A stretch of DNA of 64,000 bases from Bombyx mori. Its lineage: Eukaryota > Arthropoda > Insecta > Lepidoptera > Bombycidae. The stretch is from the NCBI RefSeq assembly GCF_030269925.1, contig NC_085130.1, forward strand, positions 5,034,501 to 5,098,500, written 5' to 3'. Made by a program: the position numbers and the translations under genes. How positions within the stretch are numbered: position 1 is the first letter of the stretch; every line of letters begins with the position of its first letter. The notes under the pieces were generated by a model. That model had not been told where the DNA came from, made no database searches, and was given only the letters and a program-made list of their open reading frames with translations. Positions 1 through 9,393 of the stretch are shown here, in pieces.

Positions 1-393
1 GAGGGATGAAAAATTATGAGTAACATCAGATTTTTTATTTTAATTCATGACAAAATAAAAATAAAAATGAAAATCTTGCCAAAAAAATTAAAGTTTATTA
101 ATAAATAAATAGCAAATAAAAAATAAGGGTTGATTGTAGAAAGGTGAAAATTTAGGGTTGTATGTATTTTTGTATGTTGTATCATAAAAAAATAAAAACA
201 AAAATTTTCGTCTAAAAAATAACAAATAAAATTTAGGGGTGGACCACCCTTAACATTTAGGGGGATGAAAAATAGATGTTGTTCGATTCTCAACCCTGAC
301 CGATATGCACGCTAAGATTCACGAAAATCGGTCGAGCCGTTTCGGAGGAGTATGGCAACGAAAACTGTGACACGAGAATTTTATATATTAGAT
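1..393 (+). mobile_element. RTE-like LINE 3' tail
   Basis: AT-rich sequence followed by a block (GGGGGATGAAAAATAG..., AATCGGTCGAGCCGTTTCGG, GACACGAGAATTTTATATAT) ending TATATATTAGAT, a common 3' end of lepidopteran RTE-type retrotransposons. The 5' part is outside the window. It abuts a Helitron whose 3' end is missing. Confidence 0.5.
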
Positions 394-1067
394 AATCACA
401 GATTTCGCCAAAACTACACTTTAGATAAATAATATTAAAGACAAAACAATATTAATGTATTCTTAATTCGACAACAGACTTTATACAATAATTAAAGTTT
501 GACGATTGACAATAAATAATATTATATGTATGTGTTGTGTCAAATACATGGTAGTGTGTGTAATGTTTTTTTTAAATATTTTTGGAACGAAGTTCCTTAT
601 CGCGCGTTGTGAAAGGGGGCTAGACGGAAAAAAATCTTACGAAAAGTTGTCACGACACTTTTTAGATCCGTCATTCTGACCAATCAACGTGTAGGCGCTT
701 ATCGCGTGACATTGCTCGTATCCGATTGGTCCGCGTAATGAGTACAGTTTCTCGAGATAGCGTTTCAACAATAGTAATTTAGTTCATAGTATTGTTTTTT
801 TCTTCTTCGTAATGCCGTAATTTATTATTACAATTTAAAAAAAAAATTACAATTCCTTCACTAATTAATCGAAAGGAACTTCGTTCCATCCGGGTGTTCC
901 TTGACACCTCTGAAGTTTTTTATGCATAGTTTAAAAAGAACATTAGCATTCTGCACTCCTTCTCTATATCCTCTATAATTGAGGGGAAATTTCATACTCC
1001 TCCGTCGGCGAGATTTTCGTAAAAAGGGGTACAAAGTTTTGGCTTCACATATTACTATAAATGTAGA
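394..1067 (-). mobile_element. Helitron family H4, interrupted copy
   Basis: Shares long stretches with copies at 13097, 35123 and 51063. The 5' end (TC...GTGAAGC.AAAACTTTGTACCCC read on the minus strand) is at 1067; the 3' CTAG end is replaced by the RTE tail. Bases 584-887 are a later MITE insertion. Confidence 0.65.
584..887. mobile_element. MITE family A (GGAACGAAGTTCC ends)
   Basis: About 304 bp bounded by inverted GGAACGAAGTTCCTT / AAGGAACTTCGTTCC ends, sitting inside the H4 Helitron. The internal part has no ORF. The end motif is shared with the elements at 23112 and 43078. Confidence 0.65.
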
Positions 1068-1400
1068 TTCCCACGTATTATTTCATTGTTAATTTCGTCT
1101 TCCTTCGACAAGTATGCTATGATTAAACCTCAATTTGTATTTGCTTTGTACAGTTTCGAGCCAGCTGTATAGTTTATAATTTGAAGCACTACTTAGTACG
1201 TTTTTTCAATCTTTTCATTCATGAAACGACAGAAGGACTAATGAATGAGTTCCTTTTCGCAGACTTTTTTCTTTTAGGCTATGATAGCCTAAACGACGCC
1301 GCTCGTCTTTGAAGTCTAAATTAAAATTATATAGCGGCTGTCCCGACGAAATAGACGCCATACCACCAGTAAATGACTTATATGCAAATGGGAGATTTCT
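1068..1400. other. Unassigned AT-rich stretch
   Basis: No gene, repeat match within the window or structural signal was recognised here. Confidence 0.5.
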
Positions 1401-1408
1401 TGCTCTTC

Positions 1409-1640
1409 TCAGTCGTACACTCCCGGCGGAGTGGTCGTGGTTACATAGGTATGTCTTAATTCTTGGTTTGCGGCTTTTGAGAGACTTCTCCATCTCTCTC
1501 TATCTGTGGCGGTACGTGTACATTCAGTAGGGGAACACTTCGTAGATAACTTAATCAAGTCTGTCCAACTTGTGGATGATCGGCCGCGAGAGCATCGACC
1601 GTCTACTATTGTACTATTTGTGCCAGCTAGAGTTGAAACT
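1409..1640 (-). mobile_element. LINE reverse-transcriptase C-terminal fragment, degraded
   Basis: Minus-strand translation contains GRCSRGRSSTSWTDLIKLS and DRERWRSLSKAA. The RSRGRPxxRWxD ... DRxxWR pattern is typical of the C-terminal tail of insect RTE/jockey-like reverse transcriptases. No catalytic domain remains. Confidence 0.6.
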
Positions 1641-1680
1641 CTCACATTGGATAATGCGCCTAAAACTAGTATGCAATTGA

Positions 1681-1754
1681 GGTATATTCGATAATTAATA
1701 ATATGATATATACTAATTATCGAATGATATGATATATAATTAATCGAATATACC
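1681..1754. repeat. AT-rich imperfect palindrome
   Basis: GGTATATTCGAT at the left is mirrored by ATCGAATATACC at the right, with a second inner inverted repeat (TTCGATAATTA / TAATTATCGAA). It lies between two pieces of LINE coding sequence. Confidence 0.6.
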
Positions 1755-1794
1755 AAATAATAATATGATGTGATATATAATTAATTTGATTTAT

Positions 1795-1865
1795 GCGCTA
1801 CACACTGTCCACCTTGCAGATGATCGGCCGCGAGAGCGTTGACCGTCTACTCTTCCTTGAACCAC
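1795..1865 (-). mobile_element. Second LINE C-terminal scrap
   Basis: Minus translation GRVDGQRSRGRSSARWTVCS resembles the fragment at 1409-1640, suggesting either a duplication or two insertions of one family. Confidence 0.45.
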
Positions 1866-2029
1866 TAAACTAAATGGGAGATATGTGATCGAAAACTCAA
1901 TTTTCTTGAAGAAAAGATCTATGGGACTTGCAAAACCGAAAGAGGTTTCGTGGTAAATATATCCAGGATAACCACTTGTGATAGTTTTTACGATAGCCGA
2001 TAGGTGGGACAGTGAACTCGCGGATCCTG

Positions 2030-2271
2030 CTCGTAGGACCTCTTGTGAGTCCGCACGGGTAGGTACCACCACCCCACCAATTTTCTGCCGTGAACCAGTA
2101 ATGCGTTTCGGTTTGAAGGGTGGGGCAGCCGTTGTAACTATACTTGAGACCTTAGAACCTATATCTCAAGGTGGGTGGCGCATTTACGTCGTAGATGTCT
2201 ATGGGCTCCAGTAACCACTTAACACCAGGTGGGCTGTGAGCTCATTCATCCATCTAAGCAATAAAAAAAAA
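2030..2271 (+). mobile_element. Bm1 SINE, 5'-truncated
   Basis: Body of the Bombyx Bm1 SINE from the GTAGGACCTCTTGTGAGTCC block to CATCTAAGCAATAAAAAAAAA, lacking the tRNA-like head. Confidence 0.9.
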
Positions 2272-2915
2272 TCCATACAGGTCGACACAATACATTGTAA
2301 AAACCAATTAACATAGACAAAGTTCGTACAAAATCACTTAAAGTTGAATCGGCAAACAAGCTACGAATACAAAACTTTGCTTGAACCAATAAATTATTCA
2401 AAGGGACCCGCCTGTTTGGATGCAATTAGATTCCGAACGGGGCTGCGGCCCGGTGTTGCCAGCGATTTATCGTAATGCTTTAAAATGCGCCTTAGATAGT
2501 AATATCGGTGCTTTTTAATATTACGCAATTAGATTTTGGTATTGCCAAACTTCTCATTATTTAGTGGATGTATTCATAGATAATACACATAAATTAGTTA
2601 TAGATAAGCAACTCAAGCACTCAACAAAAATGTTTACGGGCGTCGGTCAATAGATGGCAGTAACATATTACTTATCCTATATTTTATTTTTAATGAAGGA
2701 TTTTGTAAATTTTCAGCAACAACAAATTGATAAAATTTAATCATTTTGTCTAAAACAAGTAAAGACTTTATGATTTTTATTATTTTTTTATTTTCGGTGT
2801 TAAGTTATACAATAATTAAATGGCTTATCTTTAACAATATAAGTTTAAGGGCATCCGCTAAGGACGTCGCTAGTTTCCACACAGAAAAAAAGGGTGTGTG
2901 TACTTATCTACGCGC
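2272..2915. other. Unassigned stretch beyond visible exon 17
   Basis: Searched on the minus strand for a terminal exon of the receptor gene that accepts phase 1; no convincing acceptor, frame and stop were found. Otherwise featureless and AT-rich. Confidence 0.4.
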
Positions 2916-2916
2916 A

Positions 2917-3253
2917 TAAGAAGTTATACTTTTTTTTTTATATTAAATAATTAATAATAAATATTTAACGTTAATGATTTAATATTTAGTATGAATTATA
3001 TTAAATAATAATTTTGTCATTTATGTTACTAAAAAATGAATGCTAATAACACTTTTTTTACGAGTGTGTACAAGCGCGAAAGTTCACCTGCGGCTATATT
3101 CAGACTCGCCAAGTTACGTCGGTCGTATTGTAATGAGCGATTTAGTGGGCCTCTTCATTCTGTTAATTTTGTGTCACGGTGCGCGCGCATCGTAAAATTT
3201 CACTCTCATCAATTTTTCATAACGCGCCTAAAGAAGCATAACTTCAAAAATAT
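2917..3253. mobile_element. MITE-like element with GAAGTTATACTTC-type ends
   Basis: Left CGCGCATAAGAAGTTATACTT and right AAGAAGCATAACTTC are near-inverted ends about 335 bp apart, enclosing a GC-richer segment without a convincing gene. Target duplication not resolved. Confidence 0.5.
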
Positions 3254-3319
3254 TTGTCTTAAGCTATCGTAGTTTCAGGGTCCTGGATGTGTATTATTGG
3301 ATGAAATTGGTTGGATTAC

Positions 3320-3406
3320 CTGTCGGTGCGGAATTCCTGACGGCGGAGTATGGCGGCGGTGCGGGCGTGGCCGCGGGCTTCGCCGTGTGCACCTGATTCC
3401 CGTAAC
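3320..3406 (-). CDS. kirre/rst: kirre/rst coding exon 17: proline-rich tail with PPxY motif (last visible exon)
   Basis: Encodes residues 752-780 plus one base: GYGNQVHTAKPAATPAP then PPYSAVRNSAPT. PPPY at 768-771 matches PPxY, a WW-domain ligand. The acceptor GTTGTTAAG/GT at 3407 is needed to keep phase with exon 16; the stronger-looking AG at 3394 would shift the frame. The donor at 3319 (ACAG/GTAATCC) leaves phase 1, so at least one further exon is required. Confidence 0.8.
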
Positions 3407-3683
3407 CTTAACAACGAAACGAACATTGAATTCTTAACTATTCATCGATGTATATTTTTCTATTATTGTTTAGACTCAACGAACGATGAAAACAGACGAA
3501 ACAATTAGGACCTTAGCATAATTTGAATAAAAACTATTTCGGATACTAATCCATATAAGATTTCTGTATATTAGCATACGTTTTGGTGTACCATAAATTA
3601 TACAACATATCGTGAATATAAGCCGTGTATTGTTGAATTTGTGTGTACTACAAATTATAATAATATAACAATTTTTATTATTA

Positions 3684-4005
3684 TTTTTTGTTGCTTAGGT
3701 GGATGGACGAGCTCACAGCCCACCTGGTGTTAAATGGTTACTAGAGCCCATAGAGATGTACAGCGTAAATGCGCCACCCACCTCGAGATATAAGTTCTAA
3801 GGTCTCAGTATAGTTACAACGGCTGCCCCACCCTTCGAACCGAAACGCATTACTGCTTCACTGCGGAAATAGGCGGGGTGGTGGTACCTACCCGTGCGGA
3901 CTGCCAAGAGGTCCTACCACCAGTAATTACGCAAATTATAATTTTTGCGGGTTTGATTTTTATTACACGATGTTATTCCTTCACCGTGGAAGTCAATCGT
4001 GAACA
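3684..4005 (-). mobile_element. Bm1 SINE, nearly complete body
   Basis: Starts with the poly-T end (TTATTTTTTGTTGCTTAG) and runs through the Bm1 body into the inter-region ending at GAAGTCAATCGTGAACATG. The tRNA-like head is absent. Confidence 0.9.
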
Positions 4006-4417
4006 TGTATGCCCTGTCTTAGTTGATATTGAAATACCTACCTAGTATATTACAATGTCATCAATGTATACCGTGTCTTAGTTGACATTAAAATACATAA
4101 CTAAAATCCATCACAATAATTCATAACTCCTCGATTTGAGACAAAATGGAACTGAATTTCAAAGGGAGCATCCAAAATGTACAGAGCCCTCCACATTGAA
4201 TTGGCGTCCCAAATTAATTAAGGCTTAGGGAACAAACAAAATACACACCTATTGAACTATTCCTTAAGTATGGATTACCGTAGGTAGCCGAGTACCGCGG
4301 GTCGACTGCAGTCTGCGGTCTAGGGTTCGGTTGCGCATAGATTGGCGTTTGTGGACCTGCTTTAAAAGTAAATAGGTTGACTTGAGTCAATCATCAGTCT
4401 TTATCATTATATTGATA
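4006..4417. other. Unassigned intron sequence
   Basis: A short direct repeat (TGTCTTAGTTGA at 4015 and 4075) is the only structure noted; no gene or recognised element. Confidence 0.4.
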
Positions 4418-4707
4418 CTAGCTGACCCGGCAGACTTCGTAGTGCCTCAATCTATAAATAAAAGACCTAAACTTTTGTATAAAATAAACTTAAAACAAAC
4501 AAAAGGAATCCGTCCGACGGGGGACACATCAAAGGGAAAACAAAATTGTTATTTTTATTTAATTCCGAGCACTTTCATATTTATTTACCTTTTAAGCCTT
4601 CTCTGGACGTCCACAAATAATACAAGACAAAAATTAGCCAAATCGGTCCAGCCGCTCTCGAGTTTTAGCGAGACTAACGAGTAGCAATTCATTTTTATTT
4701 AAATAGA
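4418..4707 (-). mobile_element. Helitron family H1
   Basis: Read on the minus strand it begins TCTATTTAAATAAAAATGAA and ends GCCGGGTCAGCTAG, the TC/CTAG termini and GC-rich 3' end of a widespread lepidopteran non-autonomous Helitron. The other copy here is 42391-42638. Confidence 0.75.
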
Positions 4708-4749
4708 TAATAGATAATTATACCTAATGACCCAAGTGATAACACGGTC

Positions 4750-4975
4750 TCCATCAAACCTAAGATCGCTGATTCGAGATCGAACACCGTACCACTCATC
4801 ATCATCATCTTTGGTCTTACAGCCCAGGGTGGGCCTTAGCTTGGTCCAGTATATCTCTGTGCTGCTCTGTTCAGAGCTTTCTCCTTCCGTAACCTGACAC
4901 CGTTAACTTTGAGGTCTTGCTCCGTGCCATATAACCACCGGAGTTTGGGCCTGCTATGCCATTAGCTTACACTAT
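4750..4975 (-). mobile_element. LINE 3' coding scrap
   Basis: Minus-strand sequence resembles the end of an insect LINE reverse transcriptase followed by an ATGATGATG run (4798-4812). Too decayed to place in a clade. Confidence 0.3.
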
Positions 4976-5107
4976 TACTATCAAAAGTTTCATACATGTA
5001 GTAGAATTGTGATATTGGCCTATAAAATAAAACTATTTCACTGTTGCAGTTTTATTGTTCTCTACTCAAATCTTCTTTGTTATTATAATAAAAATTAATT
5101 GACACCT

Positions 5108-5200
5108 TTCACTGGTTCAATCATCTTCAGAATTTTTCTTTTCTCTTTCACTCTTTCTTTCCCTTTCTTACCGTTTTCTCTCACTCTCTTTTCATACGTA
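5108..5200. repeat. Pyrimidine-rich tract
   Basis: Runs of TTTCTTTTCTCTTTC and CTTTCTTTCCCTTTCTT on the plus strand, purine-rich on the transcribed strand of the receptor intron between exons 16 and 17. Confidence 0.5.
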
Positions 5201-5376
5201 GTTTCTTACCAATCCCACGTACATGTAGCTTCGTAAGCAATATTAGTTTTTGTTTACTTTTAACGTATTTTAAACAATACAATATAAGCTACTGTATACC
5301 TAGCTAGACTAAGTTCAAAGGACAACCCATTGTGGTATATAACACGCTGTTATATAATAGGCGATAATGTACTCAC

Positions 5377-5531
5377 CCTCTCCACCAGAGGGTAGACCTA
5401 AATTGTTGATGGCGTCGCTTTCCTCGGGCTTGTTCGTTCGTTGCAACGTATTATTTTGCGATCCATTGCTGTTTGACAATGGGAGAGTCGACGCCGTGTC
5501 TATACTGCGCGTCAAAGATCCCTGTTGCGAC
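5377..5531 (-). CDS. kirre/rst: kirre/rst coding exon 16: cytoplasmic tail, Ser/Thr/Asn-rich
   Basis: Encodes residues 700-751 plus one base. SLTRSIDTASTLPLSNSNGS and EESDAINNLGLPSGGEG are hydrophilic and probably disordered. The junction arginine is AG from exon 15 plus G here. The acceptor is CCTGTATAG and the donor GAGG/GTGAGTAC. The reading frame stays open into the intron for some distance, so read-through would add a short unrelated tail. Confidence 0.87.
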
Positions 5532-5879
5532 CTATACAGGATTTTTATTGATTTTAAAAGAATTATACGTTAACTTCGCAGTTTTGATCGTTATTAAAGT
5601 CAAAGCATCGAGAACAATAGGGCACGTAAACTTTGTTGATACTTTAAAATTCGGTATCAATGTGCATTTTGAAATGTACCAAACTTTAAAGTTAAAGTGA
5701 TAAGGTAGTTATTTGATTGGAACGAATTGAAGACTTCATAGACGGATTTACAAAATGCCATCTCCATCAGTTTCGAAATAATCGAAAATTTCGAACCGTA
5801 GGAGTTAGTTACTAGAAGCATAAGGCTATAAGTTATGTGAAGAGTATGCCATTGGGGTCTCCCGGGAGTAAGGTTTTAC

Positions 5880-5965
5880 CTGGCGTGCGGCGGGGGGGAA
5901 TGCACGTGCAGGTGCGCCGGGGGCGAGTAGCCGTGCGGGTAGTCGTACACGAACCCGGCTGGAGT
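5880..5965 (-). CDS. kirre/rst: kirre/rst coding exon 15: cytoplasmic tail, Tyr/His/Pro-rich
   Basis: Encodes residues 672-699 plus two bases: TPAGFVYDYPHGYSPPAHLH then VHSPPPHA. The exon is very GC-rich against its AT-rich introns and sits between a TTGTCCGCAG acceptor and a CCAG/GTAAAAC donor. Its phases fit exons 14 and 16 exactly. Low complexity makes it easy for gene finders to miss. Confidence 0.88.
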
Positions 5966-6041
5966 CTGCGGACAACAACACACTGCTCAACACGAGTCCA
6001 CGATTTGCTAACTTTTGAAATGCGATTTCTTGTTAAACATT

Positions 6042-6477
6042 TGTTACGCGCTGGAGTTTGGGATAAATAAAACTTCCACCGATATACAAATAAAACTCTA
6101 TTTAACACTTAGAGCCCTTAGGGAACACTTTACAATTAGCAATTCACTTCTTCTGCTTCGCTTCAGGTGATCGATTCGCTGCTTCGCTTTGAGTAAAACA
6201 GCTTACTAACTACCTTCATGTCATCTCTGCAACGCTTTTATAGTCTATACGACATCCCTAGAATTATCAAGAGCTTTCTCGATAAGGCCAGTCGTTTCGA
6301 TATGTGTTTCCGTTATTTGTTAATAGATGGCGTTGCACTTCTCGAGCGTTCTCGATTTTACTAGTTCTTTTGATTTCCTTTCTGCTATCCGACGATAGAT
6401 GGCGTCACTCTTACCCGCGTAACAATATAAATGTTTGCAAATTAACATTCAACAAATTAAATATAAAATCTCCCACA
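6042..6477 (-). mobile_element. Probable solo LTR
   Basis: About 436 bp beginning TGTT and ending CACA on the plus strand. Read on the minus strand it starts TGTGGGAG, has a TATAAAAG box (complement of 6236-6243), then a polyadenylation-type region and ends CGCGTAACA. No internal retrovirus-like coding region flanks it and no clear target duplication was seen. Confidence 0.4.
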
Positions 6478-6519
6478 GCATGAGTGTAGTGAGGTTTTAT
6501 TGGAGTTATTTATTTATTT

Positions 6520-6733
6520 ATTTCAGTGTCACAATCTTGAACAGCTGATGGTGACAGGAAAGATAGATGGCAAACGTCCCAGAGGACGCAGTCCCACGAG
6601 ATGGTCGGACCAAATACGGTCTTCTCTAAGCATCAATTTCCACAATACCCTTCATGAAGCAAAGGATCGCAGCAGATGGAGGGAAATCGTACGGGAAGAA
6701 CTGATGCAGCGGGGGAGGCTCGACCCTCAGTAA
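6520..6733 (+). mobile_element. LINE reverse-transcriptase C-terminal fragment
   Basis: Translates to KIDGKRPRGRSPTRWSDQIR and AKDRSRWREIVREELMQRG before a stop at 6731. The RPRGRxxxRWxDxI ... DRxxWR pattern is the usual tail of insect RTE/jockey reverse transcriptases. Flanked on the right by an ATTT-rich run. Confidence 0.7.
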
Positions 6734-6770
6734 TGAGGAAAACGACGCGAGGAGGAATTATTTATTTATT

Positions 6771-7278
6771 TATGTACACACAAAAAAGAAGACATAGTAC
6801 AGAGTAATAGGAAATTTATGTACAAAGGCACTGCTTATTTCTTTAAGAAATCTCTTCCAGCAGACCTGCGAGAGGATTAAGAGAATAATAATTAAAAGTG
6901 AGTTAATTCCATGACTACCTACAATAATTAATCTATGTTCATGTTTCTGATACAACAATATGAATTACTAAATGAAAGAAAAAAATCCGATTACATTCCA
7001 AATACACAATGAAAAAGCGAAAATTAATGAAATATAGTTTAATAAAAACGTTAGTAAGGGTATCCCCCGAAGGGTACACGTGAATGTGTTTTATTTTTCG
7101 TTTGTCCCCTTCTGTACCACTGACAGTCAAGTTGTATCTTTTGCTTTTTAGTTATTATTGTTTAACGAAGTCTTATTTTTTGTTACTTTTAATGAATTAT
7201 TTTATTAAGCGCTTCGAACATGTTCGATTATTTTTTGTTCGACATTTTTTTTGTTTCTAATTTTAACTATATACATAC
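6771..7278. other. Intron 14 sequence, unassigned
   Basis: AT-rich; no element recognised apart from a TTATTTATTTATTT run just to its left. Confidence 0.4.
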
Positions 7279-7425
7279 CTTATAACCATAGTCGTGGTAA
7301 GCGGGGTCAGTATAGTCATTGTTGTAATTGAAGTCGTCTAGTCTGATGTTAGGTAGAGGTACCGGACCAGCCAGGGGAAGCCCTACCGGCGCCTTGGTGT
7401 CCGAGCGATCAGAGCTCGTGTAATC
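7279..7425 (-). CDS. kirre/rst: kirre/rst coding exon 14: cytoplasmic tail, tyrosine-rich
   Basis: Encodes residues 623-671, phase 0 at both ends. APVGLPLAGPVPLPNIRLDD holds the GxPLAGPV block characteristic of insect Roughest/Kirre tails. The end, FNYNNDYTDPAYHDYGYK, packs six tyrosines into 18 residues, suggesting docking sites for SH2 adaptors. The acceptor is TTTGACCAG and the donor AAG/GTATGT. Confidence 0.93.
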
Positions 7426-7469
7426 CTGGTCAAAGCAAAGGGTTCGTTAATTCGACAGGGCGATAATGT

Positions 7470-7640
7470 GGTGGGACGTCTGGTAAAACCGCACCAGTTA
7501 CTGCCGCCACTGCACCATTTCTACCGTGAAGCAGTAATTGGTTCCAGTTTGAATTGCGGTTGTTGTATTATCGCGGCAGCAGCGGTGCCTACCGATATAA
7601 GCTCACAAGACGTCCTACCGCCAGTAATTAAATACTCCTT
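7470..7640. mobile_element. Decayed head-to-head Bm1 fragments
   Basis: A plus-oriented piece (CTACCGTGAAGCAGTAAT) is followed by a minus-oriented piece (GGACGTCCTACCGCCAGTAA type), both diverged Bm1 body. A further head-region remnant lies at 7838-7925. Confidence 0.5.
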
Positions 7641-7837
7641 TTCCTTTCCTCTTAAGCCCCTGTGCAGCCAAGGCTGAGTGTAGATCTCCTAAAATGCACT
7701 CCATTCTTTTCGGTCTCTTGCCTTTCGAGTCTAGTCCCAACCAGCCACTTTGACCAGGTCGTCGATCCACCCCATTGGTGGACTGCTCAGGTTAAGACGT
7801 CCAGTGCGAGCTCTACCCTCCAGTACTTTTTTACACG

Positions 7838-7925
7838 TTTTTATTACACGATGCAGTTCCCACCAAGGAAGTCGTTCTTGAGAATTTGTCAAGTGCGTAT
7901 TTCATTAGAAACATTGGAAGCTAAT
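7838..7925 (-). mobile_element. Bm1 inter-region remnant
   Basis: TTTTTATTACACGATGCAGT...AAGTGCGTATTTCATTAGAA matches the segment between Bm1 head and body, minus orientation. Confidence 0.55.
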
Positions 7926-7985
7926 GATACAAAGGCACCGGAAGGAGTGCACACCGCAAACGCCTTTTGTACTCATTAACAAATC

Positions 7986-8234
7986 GAGGGGTGAACAACT
8001 ATTTGGCTTAAGCAACATTTTTGCAACTTTACAAAAGAGCCATTTAAAGCTTAAAGTTTGGAAAAAATATCATAACAAAAACAAACTTCTTCAGATATTC
8101 GAATGGGGTAAACTTAATTGAAATTCAATGAAAAACATCGAACTGTTGACGCTAATGCAAAACAGGGCCTTTAATTACAAAGATAAATGACGCGTATTAA
8201 CCGAAATGTCTCTTAAATAACCTTTCGCCACTCG
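7986..8234. mobile_element. MITE family D
   Basis: Ends GAGGGGTGAACAACTATTTG and the reverse complement of AACCTTTCGCCACTCG form inverted repeats. Homologous copies are at 39439-39915 and 45165-45325. It ends about 90 bp from exon 13. Confidence 0.65.
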
Positions 8235-8320
8235 AAATAGTACCCATAGCTAACACGAAACCCTCACGTCGCTAAAAAAAATCTACACAAACAGTCAGCA
8301 TCACGACAGAGTTCCCTCAC

Positions 8321-8553
8321 CAGGTCGTAGCTGGCGTCGCTCTGCGGCAACTGAAGCTTCAGGTCGCTGATGTTAGAGCTCCTGTCGCTCTCTTTGTACG
8401 CGTCTCCGGTCGCGACGGTCACGTCCGGCTTCTCGTTCATTTGACTCTTCTTCCTTCTTCTCCTGTGGCAGACCACGAGGAGAATTATGAAGGAGGAGAA
8501 GACGACGATGCCGGTCGTAACCCCGATGAGGATTATGTACAGTGGAAGGGTCT
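8321..8553 (-). CDS. kirre/rst: kirre/rst coding exon 13: transmembrane segment and juxtamembrane tail
   Basis: Encodes residues 545-622. A hydrophobic stretch of about 23 residues (near 550-572, IILIGVTTGIVVFSSFIILL) ends at Cys573 and is followed by the stop-transfer cluster HRRRRKK, placing what follows in the cytoplasm. The tail segment NISDLKLQLPQSDASYDL includes SDLK, common in the same place in Roughest/Kirre. The reading frame runs on past the donor at 8320, but the acidic and cysteine-rich extension is not family-like, so CTG/GTGAGG is taken as the splice site. Confidence 0.92.
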
Positions 8554-8630
8554 CTGTGGACGATATTTTTTTGTTAATGCCGTTGCTGTTTAAGCCCAGA
8601 TGGATTTTGGGCCGATATGTTGGTTTGGTA

Positions 8631-8814
8631 TAGTTGTTGCAAAGTACGACTGCGCGCCACCCTTAGGTGTGTGAGTGACCAATCTGTATACGCGTCGATG
8701 TAGGCTATGTGTAGCTAATTGGCTTCTCCGTAGGGTACACACACTAACGATAATGTGTATTTACGATTACAACTACAAATAAAGGCCATGCACGCTCGTA
8801 CTTTGCAACAACTA
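8631..8814. mobile_element. Small Tc1/mariner-type MITE, TA target duplication
   Basis: Perfect 19-bp inverted ends (TAGTTGTTGCAAAGTACGA) enclose a 184-bp element flanked by TA on both sides (8629-8630 and 8815-8816). It sits 78 bp upstream of the exon 13 acceptor. Confidence 0.8.
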
Positions 8815-8937
8815 TAAGATTACGCCTGGCTCCTGCTACTCTCAGAATCGATGTAAGGTAAGGTTCCCTTAATGTTTGTGGATGTAAGGTTGGTTCCCTT
8901 CGATACTATGAAAAATGATAGGTTTCTAATTTATAAA

Positions 8938-9088
8938 GTGGCTAACGCTCTGCCTATTTCTGTCGTGAAGTAATAAAGGGTTTCGGTTTGAAGGATGGGA
9001 CAGCCGTTGTAACTATACTGAGACCTTAGAACTTATATCTCAAAGGTGGGCCGTAAGATCGTCCACCCAACCAAGCAAAAAAAAACTA
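8938..9088 (+). mobile_element. Bm1 SINE, truncated and internally deleted
   Basis: Bm1 body from CTGCCTATTTCTGTCGTGAA to CAACCAAGCAAAAAAAA with the segment carrying GTAGATGTCTATGGGCTCC deleted. Confidence 0.8.
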
Positions 9089-9239
9089 CCAATTTATCTC
9101 CGTTTACATTTGCTAACATAAATAGTTTTATTTTAAAAAATACAGTAAAGTTTTTGTTTCTGTTCCATTCAAAAATTGATTTAATTAAAAAATCACTGTT
9201 GTGCTTAATGCATAATACTATAACAATAATAATACTCAC

Positions 9240-9393
9240 TTAAAGGCTTCAACATTATCGGTGCGTTTGCGTTACCGTATTCGTTCGTAACGCTGCAGTT
9301 GTAAAGTCCAAAATGCCTTGACTGGCTAGCCTTGATCACCAAACTAGATTTAACTAGTCCATCGGGCAATGATTCTTGCAGTATCGCGTAATT
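9240..9393 (-). CDS. kirre/rst: kirre/rst coding exon 12: Ig domain 5, second half
   Basis: Encodes residues 494-544 plus one base. LPDGLVKSSLVIKASQSRHF and GLYNCSVTNEYGNANAPIML match the last Ig domain of the family, with Cys526 closing the disulphide and NCS a possible glycosylation site. The acceptor is TTGTAAACAG and the donor TTAA/GTGAGTA. Confidence 0.93.

Noticed and set aside
2400..2480. Possible terminal receptor exon in GC-rich sequence near 2430-2470
   Set aside because: Minus-strand frames after the available AG sites stop after a few residues in phase 1 and do not resemble the family.
3329..3394. Acceptor at 3394 for exon 17
   Set aside because: It looks good by itself but breaks phase with exon 16; the acceptor at 3407 restores the frame and adds GYGNQ.
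8264..8320. Extension of exon 13 to the in-frame stop as a short receptor isoform
   Set aside because: A strong GTGAGG donor follows CTG and the next exon continues in phase with family-like tail sequence; the extension is not conserved in character. Intron retention remains possible.
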